Positions 32,001 through 41,548 of a stretch of DNA of 64,000 nucleotides are shown piece by piece. A program made the position numbers and the translations under genes. Below the pieces are notes generated by a model. It did not search any database and was not told the DNA's origin. It worked only from the letters and a program-made list of their open reading frames with translations. Within the stretch, counting starts at the first letter, position 1; each line of letters opens with the position of its first letter. The DNA comes from Spisula solida (Eukaryota > Mollusca > Bivalvia > Venerida > Mactridae). The stretch is from positions 3,415,001 through 3,479,000 of the forward strand of contig OX365953.1 of the NCBI GenBank assembly GCA_947247005.1, given 5' to 3'.

Positions 32001-33279
32001 CAAAACTCTGTATTTTGTGATATAATTCCTTAGGCCTGTAAATATATCAACTCACCTGCTTGCTCCTACACCCCAACGTGTATTTGGTGTCTTCCCCAAC
32101 ACCCTCTGTATCCGTATAGCAGTACTTTTGATGAAAAATAAACATATTATTATACACCAAAATACACACCAAATTCATTATCAAAACGTAACATATTCAT
32201 GTCTTTAAAATTTGTATATTGTCCCAGACGGTTGACCAAGTCAGTTGTTCTGAAATAAACTGGTACTAAATTCTTAAAGTAACGATCAAATTTAAACTCT
32301 TTATAATTTATTAACAACTGCAAATTGGTGACTGATATGGATTGTAGGAGTTCATCAACTGAATCATTATAAGTATTGCAGCTCCATTGAACACACTTTA
32401 AAATTGCTACCAAATTATAAAGAATGTAAATTTGATCGTAAGTTTACGATTTCCGTATACTAAGTCATTTAAATAAAACAGTACCCAATAGTCCAGTACT
32501 GCCATTCTCTTCCAGTATGGCTACTGCCAACTTCCTTGCATGTGAATAAGATGACCGCAGTGAATTCAATGTCACAATAGACCATAGCAACACTTACCAA
32601 GGAATCGCACTCGGATCGTACGGCTAACAGTCTACCATTTTGTAGGTAGCCTGCAGTTAGGCTATCATGTGCGTTGTGAGCAAAAGTGGGCGTGGCTTTC
32701 ATTTATGCTGCCAACAGGGCTATTAGCTAAGGTGGGCGTTGCTCGCAATTTTGTAGTTGCGTTGAACATTGTGTCTTTTTGTTATCAACATTAAAAGTCG
32801 TCTATTTGTAGTGTTGGACATTGTGTCGTGCAATTGCGGTATGTGATGTGTTTTTATGTTTTCTGTGCTCGGCTGTTCAAGTTGAGTGCTGCCTTCCCTG
32901 TCCGATTATCTATCATCTTCTTGCATTAAGGCTATAAGCTATGTGGGTGTGGCTTGCAGTTAGGCGCTACCAACTGCGCTTCTAGCTTGGGTGGGCGTGG
33001 CTTGCTACATGTTTAAAAACTAGATAAGCATGATGGTGTACCCACAGGAACTTGAAATTCTATCAATAAAATATCATAGCAGTGACTGTCGATCTACTCA
33101 AAATCAGTCTAAACGAATATAATATAATACCGAAGCGATTTTCATTAGATCGACAGCTATGATATTTTATGGACAGAATTTCAAATTCCTGTGGTTTACC
33201 TCATCCATTCCACATTCTGCAACATGATGACATTCTGTGATGTTTGATATTCTGTGACACTGGTAACAGTCCAAGCATA
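21469..33279 (-). CDS. Mosaic secreted-type protein: LU (Ly6/uPAR) - ShKT - TSP1 x4 - SRCR x2 (5' end not found)
   Basis: Twelve minus-strand exons in transcription order: 33200-33279, 32056-32124, 30959-31091, 30369-30500, 28388-28558, 27842-27985, 27222-27389, 26080-26254, 24969-25110, 23780-23955, 22909-23059, 21469-21640 (stop TGA 21469-21471). Every junction has GT/AG and compatible phase; nearly all domain-boundary introns are phase 1, typical of extracellular modules. The visible part is about 570 residues. The LU domain ends in the CC..DGCN signature, ShKT has six Cys, TSP1 repeats carry WxxW and CxxT/SC motifs, and each SRCR has six Cys split over two exons (group A style). It is likely secreted, as no membrane segment is visible. 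TSP1 exon 4 (26080-26254) contains a frameshift, so the gene is either damaged, skips that symmetric exon, or the assembly has an error. No start or signal peptide was found right of 33279. Confidence 0.8.
22271..22377. mobile_element. Short MITE in SRCR gene 3' intron
   Basis: ACCGCATATTCTCACTTATA at the left and its imperfect reverse complement at the right (ends ATATATGCGGT), about 107 bp. Confidence 0.5.
23780..25110 (-). CDS. SRCR domain 1 (two exons)
   Basis: Exons 24969-25110 and 23780-23955. The first half has [27 protein letters not shown] and VVCGML-like EMVCGML; the second has [23 protein letters not shown] and VGVSC. Six cysteines over two exons fit group A SRCR domains. A MITE (23964-24185) ends 8-9 nt before the second exon. 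Confidence 0.88.
23964..24185. mobile_element. MITE adjoining the SRCR 1 second exon
   Basis: TTCACGGTATGATTCCCGAT at the left; its near-exact reverse complement ends at 24185. Internal CAGTTCCGTCAGAG is repeated several times in both orientations. Its left end lies 8-9 nt from the exon at 23955, so the branch-point region of that acceptor comes from the element. Confidence 0.7.
24252..24468 (-). mobile_element. MITE family 2, SRCR gene intron
   Basis: Reverse-oriented member with GTTGGCTTAGAAGAAGGTCG and CATTCTAAGTCAGCGA ends, and internal AGTTAACATGTCCTG, AAGAGGCGCCTTGTGATG. Confidence 0.65.
25390..26045 (-). mobile_element. Palindromic element, family 3, decayed copy
   Basis: Read in reverse this matches about 60225-60850: AATTGGCTGATACTATTTACGCCCC at one end (first 20 shared), TTTCATTAACGAGGGAGGTA and AGCGTGGAATTATGT, AATGGAATGCGCGCAGTTAA at the other. 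Lies in the intron before SRCR 1. Confidence 0.65.
26080..26254 (-). CDS. TSP1 repeat 4 exon, frameshifted
   Basis: Starts [17 protein letters not shown] and runs to NPPPT in one frame, then reaches TGA (26112-26114). The expected continuation [18 protein letters not shown] is in another frame of the same exon. The exon is 175 nt, where a phase 1-1 exon needs a multiple of three, so there is one net extra base, most likely within about 26130-26160. Both splice sites look good. Skipping this exon would keep the downstream frame. Confidence 0.72.
27063..27175 (-). pseudogene. Truncated duplicate of TSP1 repeat 3 exon
   Basis: On the minus strand this stretch repeats the second half of the 27222-27389 exon ([18 protein letters not shown]) and then its donor and intron start. 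The reading frame is broken by TAA directly after QTE, and no acceptor or first half is present. It is a local tandem duplication of about 120-130 bp that cannot be a working exon. Confidence 0.7.
27222..27389 (-). CDS. TSP1 repeat 3 exon
   Basis: 168-nt phase 1-1 exon with [29 protein letters not shown] and NSVPCTG. A partial copy of its 3' half plus the following intron lies just downstream at about 27063-27175. Confidence 0.88.
27842..27985 (-). CDS. TSP1 repeat 2 exon (short)
   Basis: 144-nt phase 1-1 exon with [23 protein letters not shown] and GACH. It is shorter than the other TSP1 exons because the loop between the third and fourth cysteines is reduced. The CSVTCG motif is canonical. 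Confidence 0.87.
28388..28558 (-). CDS. TSP1 repeat 1 exon
   Basis: 171-nt phase 1-1 exon. It shows [20 protein letters not shown], then [11 protein letters not shown] and a closing QHCPG. It has the two WxxW tryptophans (possible C-mannosylation) and the C..TC motif (possible O-fucosylation), with six cysteines. Confidence 0.88.
28865..29540 (+). repeat. Dispersed repeat R (SRCR/TSP1 gene intron)
   Basis: Blocks CATCAGTTTTACTGTTGTAA, TCGACAGCTTGGACTTGG and GCTGCCTTCCCTGTCGGAC occur in the same order as in other R copies, with several internal duplications. Similar copies or fragments lie at about 5385-5525, 6775-6915, 32745-32915 and 42325-42350. Confidence 0.55.
30369..30500 (-). CDS. ShKT domain exon
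   Basis: 132-nt phase 1-1 exon encoding about 44 residues with six cysteines ([10 protein letters not shown] ... LCDD ... VCRQHCGLC). This is the ShKT fold, common as an accessory domain in secreted invertebrate proteins. It joins in frame to the LU exon upstream and to the first TSP1 exon downstream. In this setting it is a structural module rather than evidence of a venom component. Confidence 0.78.
   Translation of the reverse strand: MSDRVGAKTIQNSTVSLQVPYILYVMTFIMQSWFVDNTVDCVI
30780..30935 (-). mobile_element. tRNA-derived SINE-like fragment (second family)
   Basis: On the minus strand GGTTAGCGCAGCAGGTTGAG (A-box-like) is followed by GGGTTCGATTCCTGTG (B-box). The acceptor-stem ends do not pair, so it is a SINE head rather than a tRNA gene. 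It lies in the intron between the LU and ShKT exons. Confidence 0.5.
30959..33279 (-). CDS. LU (Ly6/uPAR) domain module over three exons
   Basis: Exons 33200-33279, 32056-32124 and 30959-31091. The first gives LDCYQC and ECG, the second begins YCYT and ends GC, the third contains [12 protein letters not shown]. This order and the CC..D.CN ending are those of three-finger Ly6/uPAR domains. Phases are 1, 0, 0, 1, so the domain is inserted as a phase-1 cassette. The three exons are too short to stand out as open frames and were found by joining splice sites. Confidence 0.75.
31092..32055. other. Intron between LU exons 2 and 3
   Basis: Contains an A-rich stretch (31180-31400) and three tandem-like blocks of about 150 bp sharing CGTGGACAACCCGG and GCACCACACTGGACCTTCTA (about 31500-31860). 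No exon recognised. Confidence 0.4.
32261..32487. mobile_element. MITE, family 1 (second copy)
   Basis: Shares the same internal order as 501-739: TTAACAACTGCAA, GTAGGAGTT, GCAGCTCCATT, then GATCGTAAGTTTACGATTTC. It lies in the first visible intron of the LU/SRCR gene. The ends are more decayed than in the other copy. Confidence 0.65.
32745..32915 (+). repeat. Dispersed repeat R fragment
   Basis: Contains TTTTCTGTGCTCGGCTG and GAGTGCTGCCTTCCCTGTCC, the R family terminus. Lies in an intron of the LU/SRCR gene. Confidence 0.5.
33036..33199. mobile_element. MITE abutting LU exon 1
   Basis: GTGTACCCACAGGAACTTGA at the left; reverse complement of the right end is GTAAACCACAGGAATTTGAA, about 50-bp arms including AAAATATCATAGC. 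The element's right terminal bases supply the GTAAAC donor of the exon at 33200-33279. Confidence 0.68.
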
Positions 33280-33670
33280 CTGATATATAGAAACATAAAA
33301 AACATAGTCATAGCTCTCCGGAAATAAGTCTAGTCTTATCTATAAACAAACATGGATAATATCAACACTACATAGCCGACTGACCGCTTGCTGTTATCAA
33401 TGAACGAGTATATGAAAATAGTAGACACGCTAACCTAAAAGTGATTATGCTCAAGGATGAACATCATAGTTCGACGTCAGACACATAATATGTGATCGTC
33501 AATTTATATTCTAACATGACCGGCGATTTTGCCTATATAGACAAAGAACAAAAGTGACGTCATGCAGTTAAACAAGTAACCTAAGCAACATATATCTGGC
33601 AAAATAACACTGGCTTAATATATAATTCCGGGTTTACATCATGTAAGAATCGAAATAAACTATTCAAAAC

Positions 33671-34695
33671 CCGTTGTACGTGGGACGTTCAAAAATAAAC
33701 AGGACTGGGGCCCTCACGGTTACAGTTTTAAATATTATACAAATATTATTACATGATATTGAATCGGAATTCAATTGCGAAAATTCAATATCGGATTTAT
33801 CGAGTAACGCTATCACGTCCGTTCATAATATGCCATTCTGAAACCATGGTAACACGCACCCGGCGCAGCCCATCAATAACCATTTATGTCGAATACGTAA
33901 TGAGTCGTTCCTTTAATACTATCCTATCATTAGTTTTCAAATATCGCCAAAATATTACATGTTACATGGTGGACGTTGTCTCGAAAAATGGCGGCATTTG
34001 AACATTAGGTACTGAAATGAACAGAAGTTGAACTCCCAAGAGTAACAACTTCGTGACGCAAATGTGACGTCACCAGAACGTAAGGAAAAACGGACAAACA
34101 CGAAGTTCCGTCAACAGCAAGATGATATGTCCACTCTATCGAATAAAATTATCGTAACTACATTAGGACAGAGTCCTGCCAGTCGTGTTTTAGTTTTAGA
34201 ATGACACGAAGGTTTTATGGATAGTTGTTCCGATTGACAGACAGATAAGTAATAGGAAAGCATAAGAACGTTTGTGACGTCAGTTACTGAGACATTGTCA
34301 AAATACCAACGTTTCATGGTACGAATTCTCTCCCAAATGTTCGATGACAGATCCGGAAAAATACTTGTCATAATCACCAACGCTTTACTTGTGTGGCTCA
34401 GTGTGGTACAGGAATGTATACATCACCCTATATCACTGTAAACGTCGTATTTCTTAGCCCTATAGAACACTAACGCCGTGTAAAATAGCATGACGTCATT
34501 TTGTGCGCCGGGTCACCGTTAGTGACCCTTTGTAATCACCTGTACTTTTCGAACCGCGTATTTGTTTTCGTTCATAATTGTACTGTATGTAGAAAAGGGA
34601 TTCCGATTTCTGATGATATATTATTTGATTTATATTGTTTAAACGTGCGGGTTTTGTGACAATAGTCCTGTTTTTTTAACGTCCCACGTATACGG
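33671..34695. mobile_element. 1.0-kb element with 30-bp inverted ends
   Basis: Left CCGTTGTACGTGGGACGTTC and right (reverse complement) CCGTATACGTGGGACGTTAA, both followed by an AAACAGGACT block. The interior has no convincing transposase. It lies upstream of the first visible LU exon and may separate it from the missing 5' exon. Confidence 0.6.
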
Positions 34696-34969
34696 TTAAT
34701 TCCTACGCATCTAATTCATACGCATCAGAACTCCAAACCATTGTATAACAGCCGGTATACAACGGGGTTTCATAGTTTATTTCTATTGTAAATAAGGCAA
34801 GTTATATCGACGAACAAATTCAGTTCAAACATATTGAATTTTCAACGATTAGAGTAAGAGTTTAACAACAGTAGTACTTAATCAATATAATACTAGTATT
34901 TAGAGAAGAAACGAAATTGATTGTGTTGTTAATACATGTATGTTTTAATTATTCAATGCCTTGTTGTAA

Positions 34970-35098
34970 ATAAGATATGTAATAGATATACGACGAAAAC
35001 TGTCCATTATGAAAAATATTGGACTATCTGAGGCGCGCCAGCGCCGAAGATAGTTCAATATATTTCATAATTGACAGTTTGAGTCGTATATCTTACTT
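34970..35098. mobile_element. Hairpin MITE centred on GGCGCGCCAGCGCC
   Basis: Arms TAAGATATGTAATAGATATA and the reverse complement GAGTCGTATATCTTACTTA enclose a GC-rich centre in otherwise AT-rich DNA; arms about 55 bp with several mismatches. ATATTGGAC-type motifs of the arm recur at 36935-37030. Confidence 0.6.
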
Positions 35099-35799
35099 AA
35101 ACCATTGTTTATAAACTGAATATTGTTAATAATCGCTTTGTTGCAACCAAATAGTTACTTCTACAGTAGTTGTCTGCAAACGTATAGATAGTTATGGAAC
35201 TGAAAGGATAAAACAAACATCATTCCTTCTTTTAAATGCAACAAAATGACCCCTTCCCTAACCTCATGTTTGTCAATCCATTAACAGATTAAATGGACAC
35301 GTGAAAATATGATCTCACGAGCTAATCCAACAACAATGAATTTACACACACTGTTGAAATCATGACTAGATTTTACTAGCCGTGTAGGTGTTCAATTTAC
35401 CCGCCTAAACTGTCTCACAAAAATGGCGTATTTATACATTGGAAGTGAAATTGTTGTCATTCAAAATAATATGGAATATGCGAAATTTCAAATTTAAATG
35501 GGATTTAATTGCTGACATTGTGAATGGTGAAATATAAATGAAAAAATAGGCGTCCAACCGTGATGTTAATGTCACGCTAAAACAATATTTAGGTGATCAT
35601 GGATTACTTCAACCATCTGAGCAAGTTAAAGGTAGGTGTTATTTTTCATTCGGCGTAAATAATTGATATTAAATCAGTTCTTCAACTGTAATTTTACTTC
35701 ATAAATAATTGCCATCAAGTCCGTTGTTTAACTTTTAAAATTTCAAATACAAATAGAACCTGCATCTATCCGTGTTATGTATGTATCACGTAGCCGCCC

Positions 35800-36512
35800 T
35801 AAGGTAGCCATGAATTCTCTAGTCGACCCTAGTAGCCAGTAATCCACTATCCGCCCCTGGTAGCCATGAATCCTCTAGCCACCTCTGATAGCCACGGACC
35901 CTCTATCCACCCCTGGTAGCAATGAATCCACTATCAGCCCCTGGTAGCCATGAACCCTCTATCCGCCCATGGTAGCCATGAATCCTCTATTTGCCCCTGA
36001 TAGCCATAAATCCACAATCAACCCATGGAAGCCGTAAATCCAACGCCGCCCATGGTAGCCATGAATCCTCTAGTCGCCCATGGTAGCCATTAATCATCTA
36101 GCCGCCCTTGGTTGCCACCAATCATCTAGCCGCCCCTGGTAGCCATGAATCTCCCCTTCGCCGATGGTAGCCATGAATCCTCTTGTCGCCGATGGTAGCC
36201 ATGAATCCCCCAGCCGCCCATGGAAGCCATAAATCCTCCACCGCCCATGGTAGCCATGAATCCTCTAGTCGCCCATGGTAGCCATGAATCCTCTAGCCGC
36301 CCTTGGTTGCCACCAATCATCTAGCCGCCCCGGTAGCCATGAATCTCCCCTTCGCCGATGGTAGCCATGAATCCTCTTGTCGCCGATGGTAGCCATGAAT
36401 CCCCCAGCCGCCCATGGAAGCCATAAATCCTCCACCGCCCATGGTAGCCATGAATCCTCTAGTCGCCCATGGTAGCCATGAATCCTCTAGCCGCCTTTGG
36501 TTGCCCCCCACC
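35800..36512. repeat. Minisatellite, about 27-31-bp unit with 194-195-bp higher-order repeat
   Basis: Unit of the form GGTAGCCATGAATCCTCTAG plus CCGCCC(A/C)T, about 24 copies. The last part is two nearly identical higher-order blocks, about 36106-36300 and 36301-36494, indicating recent block duplication. Open frames on either strand are a by-product of the repeat. Confidence 0.85.
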
Positions 36513-37135
36513 CCTGTCATGTATATATGTCTCTTTGCGATTTTCATGTTTACAAAGATTGTTGTTGTTTTCATTCCAGATATGAGAACGGATATTGTTT
36601 GCAGGGTTTCTATCTTCGACCAAAGACAAATTACATGACTAAGATCCAGTTATGTGTACAAGCACGTCCGTTACAACAAACTCCCCGATGTACAGGATTA
36701 TATACCAACATGGTGCTATATATGAACACAAAATTGAAGTAAAATGTCAGGGAAATGGTGTCTCGTTTCGCGTGCAATTCTAAACAATTGACTTATATGA
36801 GTGCTGATGGACTATCAATATGATGTAACATGTAGTTATTTAATATATTTGATCTATATGTATTTATCATGCATCTTTATTAAAAACGGTAGTCATTGAT
36901 TGCTATTTCCGTGTTTTCTTTTGGTTTATTGTAGCAGTCCAATATTTTTGTGTAGTAATATTGGACAGTTGAGTAAACATATTGGACAGTAAGCCATTGA
37001 TAGGTGTCCAATATTAAATATATTGGACGATGAGAACAATAGCGTGACGTCATAACAATGGTTTAAGTATTGTTCTATTATTATATATGTCTTAAAATGT
37101 TACCTTGAGAGTATAAATATTATAATATTAGTATA

Positions 37136-37231
37136 GGATAGAACATGAGTAGGTGTTGTATATGGGATTTATAACTCCGAGTGAAACGAGGATTATAATC
37201 CCATATCAACACCTACGAGCTGTTCTATCTT
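37136..37231. mobile_element. Hairpin MITE
   Basis: AGGATAGAACATGAGTAGGT and the reverse complement of GAGCTGTTCTATCT, with TGTTGTATATGGGATT facing AATCCCATATCAACA; about 96 bp, near full-length palindrome. A related half (GTGTTGTATACGGGATTTAT) is at about 38363. Confidence 0.6.
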
Positions 37232-38899
37232 ACTTAGACTATAGATAAATAATCTTTGTTTATCAGGTACACTTCGCCTATAAATCGACCAGTACATAGG
37301 GTATGATAAACCATTTAAGTGCTGGTGTAATATGTTAAGTGTTGCATGATGCATATATAGATCTAAGCGGCAAAATTAAGCTATTTACAGTAAAACCTCA
37401 ATAATGAAACGCCTTCTTGGGACTGTAAAAAACTTATCTCAATAATGTTGAGTGATTGCATCATTCTATCAAAGAGCAAACAGATGAAAACGGAACGAAG
37501 AATGGTTAATTCTGAGCCAATCTTGTTAAAGAGGTGGTCTTCATATAGGTGCAATTTCTCTGTGAATTTGAGGTTGAATAATGTGCAAATCAGTGGACAG
37601 AAAGTAGTGGTCTTTATTTTAAGGTGGTCTTGTAGGTGAGGTCTTCATTTGTAAATTATGGGTTGTGGTAGTATGAAAGTCATTTACTTCAATCACCAGA
37701 CACCATTGGAACCCCTACAATTTGTTTTAATCATTTAGTTGGTTTTAAGTTCTACTCTGTGAAAATGATGTTTTAGAAGAGAGGGGTAATCTGCACGTAA
37801 TTATTGAAGACACAATAGTACAGAACAACCTCTGTAGAGTGAGACCCTTTGTGGGCTGCAAATATTGGTCATTGTTTAGAAGTTGTTGTCCTACAGAATT
37901 TACAAAAGTATAAACATGTAATAACTTCAAGTAACTTTGAAGGCTTTGTTATACAGAGGTTGTTGCACTACACATGTCCCCTAGCGAGGTCGTACTGAAG
38001 TCACAGAAGCTACCACGGCATTCACCTTCTACTGATAATGTTGTCAGCAATCAGCAGAGATGTTGGCAATACCTTAATTGGTTAATTATCTATCAAAATT
38101 GTTGTCTCAGATTATGACAGTAATAATGAACAAATGTAGAAAGGTTTGATATACATGTACATGTATTCTAATAAGTTCAATTAGTTACTTGTTTAAATTA
38201 TAGTATTGTTATAATATAGACTAAACTAAGCTTGGTATCAAAAATGTTTGGCATCCACATTTTCTGTGCTAAATGCATGTATACATTATTATAGCTATGC
38301 TCAATTATTTTGCTTGGCCTACTATGGTATATAGCAGTCTATTGTTATATATACCACAGCAAAGTGTTGTATACGGGATTTATTCAACTCTTTTTCTCCA
38401 TGCTGATTGGCTAGCTACTGAGATCTATAGTCTAATAATTGTTAATTTATTATATTATTCGACGGTCGTTACATTGACCCCGTATATTCCATAGTTGATT
38501 ATAAGCACCGGTCGTTCTTTGTTGGTAAAATGTCTATTGCAATATGCACATACTTGTTGTACATGTAAGACGGTACTCAACGGTATCACATGTTACCAGA
38601 TGTTTGTTTCGGAAAATACTCATTTACATTAAAAGAAATGATTTTAAGTTGGCCTACATTGTTACACATGACGTTATGAAATACTATCACTTACCTATTG
38701 ACCTTGTTATCGCAACAAATAGAAGAAACCGCAACATTCTGTGAATATACGAGTCTAAAAGAAAAAAATGGAAAATCAAAACTCAATGCCTAAAACGTGA
38801 ATAAATCAATTCTTAGAATATCATCCCGTTCGATCCCTGTTTTTCATTCTAATCAGATAATTTCACTGGTGTTTTCAATATTCATTAAGTAGATACATC

Positions 38900-39105
38900 A
38901 TCTCAAATTGAGATTTTGCTAAAAGCAGAGTCGGAATTTGAGATACATTTGAAGTTCGATGTCTCTATATTTTAGTGTAAAAAGCTAAGAATAAGGTTTG
39001 TGATGCAATTTTTTGGGTGCGTATCCCATGGATATTATATCTAAGTCGCATCCTAATATTTAAGATGAGATTTTGCTCATATTGAGGTGTTCCGAGAGAT
39101 ACAGA
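38900..39105 (+). repeat. Repeat pair, member 1
   Basis: GAGATTTTGCTAAAAGCAGA, then GATGAGATTTTGCTCATATT and GAGGTGTTCCGAGAGAT in the order found again at 41330-41548. Confidence 0.5.
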
Positions 39106-39217
39106 TGTACCAGTGTTGGAAAATATCAGTTTTTCTAATTTCGAAATATTACTTTATCAATTATGTCGAAAATATAGTACGTATGTGCTCCTATCGTGTT
39201 TCGAAATCGTTAAAATG

Positions 39218-39475
39218 TACAAATGGACCGCTTCCTCGATAGCGTAGAGGTTGAGCGTTCACTTCGAGTGCGGTAGGTCTCGGGTTCGATCCCTGGCCGC
39301 GTCATACCAAAAGACGAAATAAAAATGGTACCAGAAATTTCCTTGCTAGACGCTCAGCATAAAAGGGAAACTAGCTTATCTTCTCTCATACCCTTGTGGC
39401 GATTGATTACATCAGGAACGAGGTGTCGAGAGTGATTAATATAAGTTAGAACAACTTGTTTCACAATCGACCTTA
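39218..39475 (+). mobile_element. tRNA-derived SINE, full-length-like
   Basis: CGATAGCGTAGAGGTTGAGC (A-box) and GGGTTCGATCCCTGGCC (B-box), followed by a non-tRNA body (GACGAAATAAAAATGGTACC, GAGAGTGATTAATATAAG) to ACCTTAAAT, about 255 bp. A reverse copy lies at 40978-41232. Confidence 0.75.
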
Positions 39476-40977
39476 AATACATTAGTATAAACTAATGAAC
39501 TGGTTAGTAACACAGAGGATGTCTAGTGTATATCGGTATTCGGAAGTAGCAAGTGTATCGAACATGCATTACCTGTATCTGGCAGGTGCCTCCTCCCTCG
39601 AAGAGGAAGGTTGTTGGCTAATCTTGCAGGAAGAATCCGAGTGATCGCGCACTTACAACTAGCTCTTACAATTGTATCCGTCGAACACAAACAAACAACA
39701 ACAAAAAAACGAAAGGAAATCGGTGAGAATCTCCACCAGATATCTTAAAGAGGCTTAAGAAATTTTAAAATGCAGTTAACTTATAATGGCATGATACAGA
39801 TTGAACATTTATGCTCAAAGATGTTTACAATGAAGTCTAATTGTGTCAACTGTCAGCCGTGCACGAATAAAAAGTCTCTGTAAAACGGAATCAATTGAAA
39901 ACAAGCCATAACACTCTATGAAAAACACTAGGAACTGTTAAATTGTAATAAAATAACTCATAACTGTACTTACTGCATTCAGATCCCTACTCATGTACTA
40001 GTTAGATAAGATTTGAGAAATTCTTCATTTATAAATTCCATGAATCCAAGATAAATATATCTTTGCTTTTACAAAAGGAAGCGCAGCCATGTTAAACTAT
40101 AGCTGCCACTTAACTTGCCTGGGCATATCTTTAGTAAACTGATAACATATTTAGTACATTAAAGCACCTTAAAACCGGAGGTCCGATGAAAGGCTGTGTC
40201 TTTTGTATAAACATATTTATGGCCTTGTTGCGGTACCCATGCCAACATATATACAACATCCCGCGAGATTCCCAAGATATTCTCACGATCTATACTTTAG
40301 ACAATTAAATACCCGGAATGACTACTACAAATACTCATTTACCCCCTTGCTATTGTATATACAATGGAACAGCTGGTTGCCAGCTAGAGTTGCCCTCCTG
40401 CCAGATTTGAACCGCCAGCTCCCTATCCCATACAATGCCATAAATGTTTGCGTCATGTTTTTATCCTTTCACTAAGTCTTTGACTTTTTTAACATTTTAA
40501 CAATATTCTTACTTCACTCACTTGCTTTTATATACTTTTTACTCTTTTATCAACTCACACTGTGCTGACGCGCACCTGCACATAATACCCGCAAGGGGGT
40601 GATGCAGTATAAATAGATAGAGATTAATAACAACAGGCGACAAACACTACAATCTCAATGACATATATTTTTCTTGTGGGTTAGTAATTTTTGTCAAGGA
40701 TGTTTCTGCTATATCGGATGAACCGGTACGAGTTTATTTGCAAACCGCTAGACGGTCTGCCGAAGTTTCTGGTTCGATTTCCTGGTCTTGCATTTTTTTG
40801 TTCTTCCATTTAATAAGCCATTGTCTTCTGTTATAACATGTGGAGGATTTTCAATTTCTGGCGAAGATCGAATTCGTTCCAGTCACAGCATGAAAAGTTA
40901 CGTTTAATTATATCAAGACATCGTAAATCCATTTCAGAAAACTGTAAATGATAAGCATTAATTTTAATTTATACTAA

Positions 40978-41232
40978 TTTATTTAAGGTCGATTGTGAAA
41001 CAAGTTTTTCCAACTTATATTAATCACTCTCGACACCTCAGTCCTGATGTTATCCATCGAGAGTATGAGAGAAGAGAAGCCAGTTTCCCTTTTTGCTGAG
41101 CGTCTAGCAAGGGAAATTTTGGTACCATTTTTATTTCGTCTTTGGTATGACGCGGCCAGGGATCGAACCCGAGACCTCCCGCACTCGAAGCGAACGCTCA
41201 ACCACTAAGCTATCGAGGAGTCGCATTAAATT
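40978..41232 (-). mobile_element. tRNA-derived SINE, reverse copy
   Basis: Starts (minus strand) GACTCCTCGATAGCTTAGTG, B-box GGGTTCGATCCCTGGCC, same body and tail as 39218-39475. The two copies are inverted about 1.5 kb apart. Confidence 0.75.
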
Positions 41233-41329
41233 TGTAAATTTCATTGACAGAGATAGAATTAAATTTATTAAGTTTTAATTTGAAATGTCCCTCCTGGTTC
41301 CTATTTCCCGAAGCATCACAAGTAGAAAA

Positions 41330-41548
41330 TCTCAACTCAAACTAAGATTTTGCTCAAATCAGAGTCGAAATTAGAGATAAATCTGGAGTTTCAGCTCTTA
41401 ACATTTTACTGTGATAAACTCAGAACAACATTTATGTTTAGTAATGCTAATTTGGAGTCCCGCCCCGCATGGAAAGTAACTTAAAGACACATATCAATGT
41501 TTGAGATGAGATTTAGCTCAGATTGAGATGTTTTGGGAGATCGGGGCC
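41330..41548 (+). repeat. Repeat pair, member 2
   Basis: AAGATTTTGCTCAAATCAGA, GATGAGATTTAGCTCAGATT, GAGATGTTTTGGGAGATC: same order and orientation as 38900-39105, about 15-20 % different. Confidence 0.5.

Noticed and set aside
34111..34380. 89-codon minus-strand open frame inside the 1-kb TIR element
   Set aside because: Examined as a possible transposase fragment; no DDE-type motif or HTH recognised.
36126..36574. Open frames encoding repeated FMATMGGGG-like peptides
   Set aside because: By-product of the minisatellite; unit length and composition explain them. The array was also considered as a CRISPR, but there are no unique spacers and the genome is eukaryotic.
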